Assembly (NCBI GenBank): GCA_028281485.1 | Contig: JANQJT010000166.1 | Span: 1-6,064 of the forward strand | DNA: 6,064 nt | From: Phycisphaeraceae bacterium | GTDB taxonomy: Bacteria; Planctomycetota; Phycisphaerae; Phycisphaerales; Zrk34 | Direction of reading: 5' to 3' | In this document: positions 1 through 6,064 of the stretch, piece after piece | Layout: each line of letters begins with the position of its first letter | How positions within the stretch are numbered: position 1 is the stretch's first letter | The notes under the pieces: model-generated | Told to the model about the DNA's origin: nothing | The model's database searches: none | Seen by the model: only the letters and a program-made list of their open reading frames with translations | Program-made: the position numbers and the translations under genes

Positions 1-940
<940 letters not shown>

Positions 941-946
941 GGTCTA

Positions 947-3900
947 TCAGTGGTGGTCGTGATCGCCGTGGTCGGCGTCGTGGTCGTGTTTCGCGTCGGG
1001 CTGATGCACCGGGTTGGTGATCTTCGCCATGTATCGCGTGCGGGGACGCGCGTTCTTGATATCGAGGATGCCGTAGGACCGCTTGTGCGCGTGCATCTTG
1101 GCCACTTCGCTGTTGGGGTCCTTGAGGTTGCCGAAGTAGATCGCGTTGGTCGCGCAGGTCTGCTGGCAGGCGGCCTTGATCTCGCCGTCGGCCACGTCGC
1201 GGTCTTCGATGCGTGCCTGCTGCTTGGCCGACTGGATCCGCTGCACACAGTAGGTGCACTTCTCCATCACGCCGCGCATGCGGACGGTGACCTCGGGGTT
1301 GAAGTGCAGGCGCTCGATCTCGTCGACGTCGGTCAGCTGCTGCTGGTCGGGGATGCCCAGGTAAGGCGGCGTCGAGCCGGTGATGCGCGGGTCGCGCGCG
1401 TTCCAGTCGAAGTAGTTGAATCGGCGGACCTTGTACGGGCAGTTGTTCGAGCAGTACCGCGTGCCGATGCAGCGGTTGTAGACCATGACGTTCAGGCCCT
1501 CGTGGTCGTGCACCGTCGCGGCGACGGGGCAGACCTGCTCGCACGGCGCCGCCTCGCAGTGCAGACACATCATCGGCTGATTCACCGAGCGGACGTCCTC
1601 GGGCTGGTTCGGATCACCCGTGTAGTAGCGATCGATGCGCAGCCAGTGCATCTCGCGGTTCATGATGACCTGGCTCTTGCCCACGATGGGGATGTTGTTC
1701 TCCGCCTGGCAGGCGATCACACAGTCGCCGCAGCCGATGCAGGTGTTCAGGTCGACCACCATGCCCCACTGGTACGGGCCGGCGTCCTCGGCCTGACCGG
1801 TCGTGTCCAGCGGATTGACAAACTGCTGCGGGCCGCGTTCCTTGGTGAAGCCGTCGGGCACTTCCGACTGGCTCACACCGTCGAAGTTCGATTTCGAAGC
1901 CACGTCTTCGCCGACGATCACCGGCAGCGAGACCTTGTGGTCGTGGTAGAACGCGTGCTTGGGATCGTGCTTGTAGCTGCTGAGCGTGGCCTCGCGCACC
2001 AGTTGGCCCGCCCGCTCTTCGCGTTCGTTGGCGGCGATGGTGTCGATGGCGAAGTGATCGTTGGTGTTGGCCAGCTTGGCGGTCTTGCCCGTGGCCTTGA
2101 CCGAGCCGGCGGTGTACACGAAACCCGCGCCGCTGCGCAGCGCGTTCACATCCACACCGACCTCGTCGCCCACCGGGCCCGCGGCCGTGCGGCCGTAGCC
2201 CATCGCAAGCGAGATCGTGCCGACCGGGTGGCCGGGCTGAACGAACACGGGCAGCTCAACGGTCTTGCCGTCGCAAGTGATCGCCAGCACGTCGGCGTGC
2301 TTCACACCCAGCTTCTCGGCGTCGGGCACACTCACGATCGCGACGTTGTCCCACGTCATGCGGGTGATCGGATCGGGCAGCTCCTGCAACCAACCGTTGT
2401 TGGCGAAACGCCCGTCGTACAGCTTGTTGTCGGGCCGAAGGACGATCTCCATGCCCTCGCCGCCGGCGCTGTCGAGTGCGACGCGCTGCGCGGCGGGCTT
2501 GGCGGTCTCAAACGCGGTGTCGGCGATGAAGCCGTCGTGCAGCGCCTTGCGCCAACCCTTCTCGGTGAGGTTGTGCGACTGACGGACCAGGTCCATCGCG
2601 TCGCCTTCGATACCCGCGACCTGCGCCAGCAACTCGATCACGCTCCGTCCGCCGTACAGCGGCAGGATCATCGGTTGCACGATCGAGACCGTGCCGTCGA
2701 AGCTGCGCGCGTCGCCCCACGCCTCCAGGTAGTGCGCCCGGGGCAGGTGCCAGTCGGCCCGTTGCGACGTCTCGTTGTTGTACAGCGACAGGTGGATCAC
2801 CGTTTGGGCCGACTCAATGGCCTTGCGAATCTCAGGCGTGCCGTCGTAAAGCGGATTGCCGCCGAGGATCACCAGCGTCTTGGCGCCCGTGATCGCATCG
2901 GGGCGGTAGTAGTCGATCTGTTCGGAGTAGGTGACGGTCTTGCCGACGGCGCCGATCTTCTTGTTGATCGCGTGGCACAGGGCGTGCGCGGTCGGCGAGA
3001 GCGTCGGGCCGGCGATCAGCACGCCGTGGCCCTTGTGCGATTCGAGGTCGGCGGCAACGGTCTTCGCGTGAGCCACCAGCTTCTCGTCACCGCTGAGTGT
3101 TTTGTGGTTCAGCGCATCGAGAATGAGCGACGCCAGCTTCTCGATCTGGCCGGCCGTCAGGGGCAGACGCTCGTCGGCCGCGGCACCGGTGATCGAGAAC
3201 GCCGACTCGGCGACGTACAACCGGCTCATCTTGCCCGTCGTGTCTACGCTGTTGCGCCCCGCGGCAAACTGCCGCTGCAGACGCGTGTGGTCCGGGTGCT
3301 CGGCCAGGAAGTTCGAGTCCAGCGAAACGATCACATCGGCTTCGCTTAGGTCGATGTGTGTTCTCATGACCTTGCCGAACGCGAGCTTCGCGCCCTCGAC
3401 GGCGTTGCGGTCTTCCGTCGCCTCGTACACGCAGCCCGCGGCGTTGGGAAATACCTCGCGGCTGCGCGACACAATCGTGTTCAAAATGGTCGGCGAGCTG
3501 GTGGCTTCCACCAGGAACGCCAGCCCCGCCCCGCCGTCGGCCCGGAACGCGCCGAAGTGGCTTTCCGCCCAAGCGTCGAAATCATCCCAAGACGACTGCT
3601 CGCCGGACTTAAGCACCACACGGCTGCGGTGCGGATCGTACAGGTCCAACACGGAAGCCTGGGAGAACGCGTCGGCTGCGCCGCCGGACGCCGGGTGCAT
3701 CCCGTTGCCCTCGACCTTCACCGGACGCCCGTCGTAAGACGTCACCAGCAGCGGCTTGGCCACACCCGACAGCTCGTAAGCGGTCGCGTAGAACTCCGGC
3801 TCACCGGGCACCGCGCCCTCGGGGCGCGCCGTGTGCGGCGCGAGTTTGCGCTTGGGCCAGCGACGACATCCCGCCAAACCCGCCAGCGCCACCGAGGCGC

Positions 3901-4066
3901 CCATCAGCTTCAGGAACGCACGCCGCGAAGGACGCGTCATCAGCGACGGCGCGTACGTGGGGAACTCCTTCTCCACGAACGCGCGAAACTCGGGCGTGTC
4001 GGCCAGCTCATCGAGACTGCGCCAATACTTCGGGCCGGTGGGTTGTTCGGACTTTACCGATGGCAT
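947..4066 (-). CDS. actB: ActB, Tat-exported molybdopterin-oxidoreductase-like/iron-sulfur fusion subunit of alternative complex III
   Basis: ActB is the electron-transfer core of ACIII on the outer face of the inner membrane, relaying electrons from quinol at ActC to the ActA haems. The ATG start gives 1039 residues. A 46-residue leader (YWRSLDELADTPEFRAFVEK at 14-33 is typical) precedes a twin-arginine signal, SRRAFLKLM (47-55), a hydrophobic stretch and a lipobox-like LAGC (64-67). This matches the family with an extended Tat signal. Residues about 80-720 resemble the large subunit of Mo-bisPGD enzymes, but the usual N-terminal Cys cluster and Mo-ligand motif are absent, as in known ActB, so no catalytic Mo site is expected. 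The C-terminal PsrB/NrfC-like part carries C776-C779-C782-C786, C834-C837-C842-C846, C866-T869-C872-C876 and C937-C940 with C967-C971. That pattern fits three [4Fe-4S] and one [3Fe-4S] cluster. The protein ends in a His/Asp-rich tail (1021-1039). A TTG at 4075 would add three residues, but the ATG at 4066 is better spaced from a weak GACGGA. The gene overlaps actA by 13 bases. Confidence 0.96.
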   Translation of the reverse strand: MPSVKSEQPTGPKYWRSLDELADTPEFRAFVEKEFPTYAPSLMTRPSRRAFLKLMGASVALAGLAGCRRWPKRKLAPHTARPEGAVPGEPEFYATAYELSGVAKPLLVTSYDGRPVKVEGNGMHPASGGAADAFSQASVLDLYDPHRSRVVLKSGEQSSWDDFDAWAESHFGAFRADGGAGLAFLVEATSSPTILNTIVSRSREVFPNAAGCVYEATEDRNAVEGAKLAFGKVMRTHIDLSEADVIVSLDSNFLAEHPDHTRLQRQFAAGRNSVDTTGKMSRLYVAESAFSITGAAADERLPLTAGQIEKLASLILDALNHKTLSGDEKLVAHAKTVAADLESHKGHGVLIAGPTLSPTAHALCHAINKKIGAVGKTVTYSEQIDYYRPDAITGAKTLVILGGNPLYDGTPEIRKAIESAQTVIHLSLYNNETSQRADWHLPRAHYLEAWGDARSFDGTVSIVQPMILPLYGGRSVIELLAQVAGIEGDAMDLVRQSHNLTEKGWRKALHDGFIADTAFETAKPAAQRVALDSAGGEGMEIVLRPDNKLYDGRFANNGWLQELPDPITRMTWDNVAIVSVPDAEKLGVKHADVLAITCDGKTVELPVFVQPGHPVGTISLAMGYGRTAAGPVGDEVGVDVNALRSGAGFVYTAGSVKATGKTAKLANTNDHFAIDTIAANEREERAGQLVREATLSSYKHDPKHAFYHDHKVSLPVIVGEDVASKSNFDGVSQSEVPDGFTKERGPQQFVNPLDTTGQAEDAGPYQWGMVVDLNTCIGCGDCVIACQAENNIPIVGKSQVIMNREMHWLRIDRYYTGDPNQPEDVRSVNQPMMCLHCEAAPCEQVCPVAATVHDHEGLNVMVYNRCIGTRYCSNNCPYKVRRFNYFDWNARDPRITGSTPPYLGIPDQQQLTDVDEIERLHFNPEVTVRMRGVMEKCTYCVQRIQSAKQQARIEDRDVADGEIKAACQQTCATNAIYFGNLKDPNSEVAKMHAHKRSYGILDIKNARPRTRYMAKITNPVHQPDAKHDHDADHGDHDHH

Positions 4067-4749
4067 GTAGAGCAATCCGTCAGGTTTCTACTGGAAGGAA
4101 CGTTATGCAACTCGGCCAGCTTCTTGCCGTAATCGCTGTCGGCGTCGGCCGGGCGCTGCCAGGCCAGGTCGTACACAAGATCACGCGGACGCAGGTTCGG
4201 CGCGGCGTTGCGGTGGCACTCGATGCACCAGCTCATGGAGAGGTTCTCCACGGTGTGCACACCCGCCTCGCCCATCTTGTCGACGCGGCCGTGACACTCC
4301 ACGCAACTCACACCCGCGCCCGAAACGTGCACCGCGTGATTGAAATACACGTAGTCCGGCAGGTCGTGCACCTTGACCCACTCGATGGGCTTGCCGGTCT
4401 CGTAGCTTTCGATGATGGGGGCGATCTTCTCCGAATCGTTCTGGATCGCGTGGTGACAATTCATGCAGGTGGCCGTGGGCGGGATCGCCGCGAACGCCGC
4501 CGACTCCACGCTCGTGTGACAGTAACGGCAGTCGATCCCCAACTCATCGACGTGCAACTCGTGACTGTAGGGAACGGGTTGAACCGGTTGGTAGCCGACG
4601 TTCAGCGTGGTGGGGCTGGCCACCAAGGGCACCAGCGCGTGCATGTAGGGCATGGTACCCACCGCGCCGATGATAATGAGTGGCAACAAAAGGTTCGCCC
4701 ATTTAGGGAAAACGAAATGTTCTCTGGACGATCCGTTGTCCGATGCCAT
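4054..4749 (-). CDS. actA: ActA, membrane-anchored pentaheme cytochrome c subunit of alternative complex III
   Basis: ActA is the multihaem cytochrome of ACIII, held by one N-terminal membrane helix with its haem domain outside the inner membrane, where it passes electrons from ActB onward to a cytochrome c or oxidase. The 231-residue product has the family start FPKWANLLLPL (14-24), a transmembrane helix at about 18-43, and five CxxCH haem-binding motifs: CRYCH (74-78), CMNCH (95-99), CVECH (149-153), CIECH (175-179) and CSTCH (226-230). The last ends one residue before the stop. Other histidines (H63, H66, H100, H138, H141, H165) are candidate distal ligands, and the protein is probably annotated elsewhere as a cytochrome c3/c7-type protein. 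I chose the ATG at 4749; a GTG at 4770 would add seven residues, but its GGGAG lies only 3 bases upstream and the ATG gives the usual short N-terminus. It is the first gene of the operon, and its end overlaps the actB start by 13 bases. Confidence 0.95.
   Translation of the reverse strand: MASDNGSSREHFVFPKWANLLLPLIIIGAVGTMPYMHALVPLVASPTTLNVGYQPVQPVPYSHELHVDELGIDCRYCHTSVESAAFAAIPPTATCMNCHHAIQNDSEKIAPIIESYETGKPIEWVKVHDLPDYVYFNHAVHVSGAGVSCVECHGRVDKMGEAGVHTVENLSMSWCIECHRNAAPNLRPRDLVYDLAWQRPADADSDYGKKLAELHNVPSSRNLTDCSTCHR
4076..4081 (-). promoter_or_regulatory. Weak Shine-Dalgarno-like site that favours the actB ATG
   Basis: On the minus strand GACGGA lies 9 bases before the ATG at 4066 but directly abuts the alternative TTG start at 4075. 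The spacing therefore supports the ATG. The match to the anti-Shine-Dalgarno is partial, and translation from the overlapping actA may matter more than this site. Confidence 0.35.
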
Positions 4750-4827
4750 GGCTATTCGTACTCGATTCACTTGCTCCCGGCACCGAGAGCATTACTGAAC
4801 GAAGATGTCGCGTTCCCGATGGGCGGC

Positions 4828-4855
4828 ATTGTAGTGACTGCGCCGAATAGTTCAA
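4828..4855 (-). promoter_or_regulatory. Predicted sigma70-type promoter of the act operon
   Basis: On the minus strand TTGAAC (4855-4850) and TACAAT (4833-4828) are separated by 16 bases. They match TTGACA at four of six positions and TATAAT at five of six. Shifting the -35 by one base to TTTGAA gives a 17-base spacer. Transcription would start near 4821, leaving a leader of about 70 bases before the actA ATG. This is the best promoter-like pair in the 235-base gap and is correctly oriented for actABC. It is a prediction from sequence only. Confidence 0.6.
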
Positions 4856-4920
4856 AGCTACAAACCGCCTCATTAAATCCTAATTGATGACGCGCAACCG
4901 CCATGTCACGCGCGTTTTCT

Positions 4921-4941
4921 AATCGCGAACCGGTCGCAATT
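4921..4941. promoter_or_regulatory. 21-base imperfect palindrome in the divergent promoter region, candidate operator
   Basis: Arms aatcgcgaac and ggtcgcaatt flank a central C, and eight of ten positions pair. The mismatches are pairs 4/18 and 9/13. The dyad lies about 30 bases upstream of the -10-like box of the MFS gene and about 65 bases upstream of the predicted act -35. It would fall outside both predicted transcripts, so a DNA-binding site for a dimeric regulator is more likely than an RNA hairpin. No regulator gene is present in the window, and the identity of any binding protein is unknown. Confidence 0.35.
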
Positions 4942-4971
4942 TCTTCGCGTGCCGTCGGCCCCGTGATCCGC

Positions 4972-4977
4972 TACCTT
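4972..4977 (+). promoter_or_regulatory. -10-like box of a probable leaderless promoter for the MFS gene
   Basis: TACCTT fits the TANNNT pattern of bacterial -10 elements and ends 7 bases before the ATG at 4985, so transcription would begin at or next to the start codon. No good -35 is visible at the normal distance. An in-frame TGA at 4964-4966 and the lack of any other start codon after it fix 4985 as the first possible start, and there is no purine-rich Shine-Dalgarno between. Confidence 0.5.
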
Positions 4978-4984
4978 AGCGCCC

Positions 4985-6064
4985 ATGCCGCCTCTGATTG
5001 CCGTCGCTTTGATTGTCTTCCTCCAGATCGTTGCCCTGGGCGCGATCTTTCCCACGTTGACCGCCTACACCGAGTCGTTCGGCGGCACCGTCTTCTGGGG
5101 CGGGGTCCTGTTTGCGCTGGTGACCGCGCCCAAGATCCTGCTCAACCCGTTTTGGGGCAGGTTCAGCGACCGCATCGGCCGCAAGCCCGTGCTGATCATC
5201 ATGTTTGGCGGCACGATCGCCGGCTCCATCCTCTGGGCGCTCAGCCCCGTGATCGGCGGCATGGGCGCGTCGGGCCTGCTGGTCCTGGCGTTGTCACGTC
5301 TGATCGTCGGCGTCTTCACCGCGCAGGCGGGCGTGGCGCTATCGATCGCCTCGGACACCACAACATCGGACAAGCGGGCCGGTGCCATGGGCCTGCTGGG
5401 CGCGGCGTTCGGCATGGGCATGCTCACGGGCATCGGCGCCAGCATCGCGATGCTCGCCATGGGCGCCTCGCTGGCCTCGATCGGTTGGCTGTGCGCAGGA
5501 TTCGAGATCGCGGCGCTGCTGTGCGTCTGGTTGCTTTTGAAAGAAACCCACCACCCCGGTGACGCCCCCACCACACCCCGCATCTATGAACTGCTCGAGA
5601 TGGCCGGCCGCACCGGCATCCGATCCATCCTCACCATCACCACGCTCACATGGATGGGCGCCTCCGTGCTGATCCCGACGCTGACCAACCTCGCGGTCGA
5701 CCGCTTCGGCTTCGATGACAAATGCGCCCCCACCGTCTTCCTCGCCTGGGGCCTGGCCGGTGTCGTCGCACAGGGCGGCCTGATCCGCCCGATGGTCAAA
5801 CGGCTGGGTGAGCGCAAGACCGCCATCGTTGGTTTTGCACTGGCCATCTTCGCGTTCATGTGGGTTGCCGGTGGGAGCTACACGTTGGCGCTGTGGGGCG
5901 GGATGGTGCTGGTGGGCATCGGCGGCGGGCTGGTCGGGCCCTCGATCACCGCCATGCTCACGCACACGGTCGGCGCCGATCAGCAGGGGCGCGTGCACGG
6001 ATTGAATCAGTCCGCCACCTCGCTGGGCCGGGCCGCGGGCATGATCGGGGGTGGCGCGTTGTAC
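4985..6064 (+). CDS. MFS transporter of the DHA1/TetA-like type, probably a drug or small-molecule effluxer (3' end outside the window)
   Basis: This gene encodes an inner-membrane secondary transporter of the major facilitator superfamily. The frame is open from the ATG at 4985 to the window edge, giving 360 residues; the family usually has about 400, so most of the protein is here. About ten hydrophobic segments are visible (near 4-26, 37-57, 69-87, 97-118, 134-158, 165-185, 215-235, 250-267, 279-297 and 301-323), with TM11 cut at the edge. Motif A, GRFSDRIGRK, is at 58-67 after TM2, and a degenerate copy (RPMVKRLGERK, 268-278) follows TM8. R105 with G109 fits motif B in TM4, and the D124/R131 region after TM4 is typical. 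TM5 (139-154) aligns with the TetA antiporter motif C but has Ile150 in place of the Pro. These features place it in the drug:H+ antiporter 1 group; the substrate cannot be read from the sequence. It is transcribed away from actA, and no functional link to ACIII is seen. Confidence 0.9.
   Translation, partial: MPPLIAVALIVFLQIVALGAIFPTLTAYTESFGGTVFWGGVLFALVTAPKILLNPFWGRFSDRIGRKPVLIIMFGGTIAGSILWALSPVIGGMGASGLLVLALSRLIVGVFTAQAGVALSIASDTTTSDKRAGAMGLLGAAFGMGMLTGIGASIAMLAMGASLASIGWLCAGFEIAALLCVWLLLKETHHPGDAPTTPRIYELLEMAGRTGIRSILTITTLTWMGASVLIPTLTNLAVDRFGFDDKCAPTVFLAWGLAGVVAQGGLIRPMVKRLGERKTAIVGFALAIFAFMWVAGGSYTLALWGGMVLVGIGGGLVGPSITAMLTHTVGADQQGRVHGLNQSATSLGRAAGMIGGGALY

Noticed and set aside
950..3349. 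799-codon plus-strand open frame opposite actB
   Set aside because: It lies fully antisense to a clear ActB with intact cofactor motifs. Its open length follows from GC-rich sense codons, since TTA, CTA and TCA are rare in them. Its translation is rich in Arg, Val, His and Asp with no recognisable domain.
4805..4829. Possible hairpin (ATGTCGC and GCGGCAT arms) near the predicted act transcript start
   Set aside because: A seven-pair stem including a G-U pair and an 11-base loop, straddling the predicted start and -10 box; it would not be fully transcribed, and no U-tract or riboswitch-like structure follows.
4060..4887. 275-codon plus-strand frame opposite actA and its promoter
   Set aside because: It is antisense to the pentaheme cytochrome and has no plausible protein features.
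4888..4913. Direct repeat TGACGCGC / TCACGCGC, 18 bases apart, in the gap
   Set aside because: It is only eight bases, with one mismatch, in a region where CGCG runs are common, so it is too weak to call a regulatory repeat.
4903..5562. 219-codon plus-strand frame beginning upstream of the MFS gene
   Set aside because: It overlaps the MFS gene in another frame, becomes Arg- and Asp-rich, and lacks any family signature, whereas the 4985 frame has MFS motifs throughout.
5339..5998. Minus-strand frames opposite the MFS gene (also 5065-5583 and 5584-5859)
   Set aside because: They are antisense shadows of the MFS frame with biased composition and no motifs.

Overview
The window is a stretch of GC-rich bacterial chromosome, almost fully coding. 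It holds the first three genes of an alternative complex III (ACIII, Act) operon on the minus strand, and a divergently transcribed major facilitator superfamily (MFS) transporter on the plus strand. The Act protein types, the GC-rich codon use, the weak Shine-Dalgarno signals and an apparently leaderless gene with a -10-like box just before its ATG suggest a Planctomycetota genome, perhaps Phycisphaerae. That assignment is an inference from gene style, not from a marker gene.

Layout, reading the minus-strand operon in its own direction. A sigma70-like promoter (4828-4855) precedes actA (4749 to 4054), a membrane-anchored pentaheme cytochrome c. Its end overlaps by 13 bases the start of actB (4066 to 947), a large Tat-exported protein that fuses a molybdopterin-oxidoreductase-like domain to an iron-sulfur domain. 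Six bases later comes actC (940 to beyond base 1), the polytopic NrfD/PsrC-like quinol-oxidising membrane subunit, cut by the window edge after 313 residues. Known ACIII operons continue with actD, actE and actF, and often with haem-copper oxidase genes, so these are expected just outside the left edge.

Working together, ActC oxidises quinol at the membrane, ActB carries electrons through its Fe-S clusters, and ActA passes them by its haems towards a cytochrome c or an oxidase. ACIII thus takes the place of cytochrome bc1 in the respiratory chain.

The 235-base gap between actA and the MFS gene (4750-4984) is AT-richer than its surroundings. It holds the actA promoter, a 21-base imperfect palindrome that could be an operator, and a -10-like box 7 bases before the MFS start. 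The MFS gene (4985 to beyond 6064) encodes a DHA1/TetA-like transporter, probably for efflux, with no evident link to ACIII.

I see no RNA gene, mobile element, CRISPR array or new kind of system here. The long plus-strand open frames opposite actB and actC are shadows caused by high GC. The points most worth a second look are the His/Asp-rich tail of ActB, the intergenic palindrome, the leaderless start of the MFS gene, and the loss of the motif C proline in that transporter.
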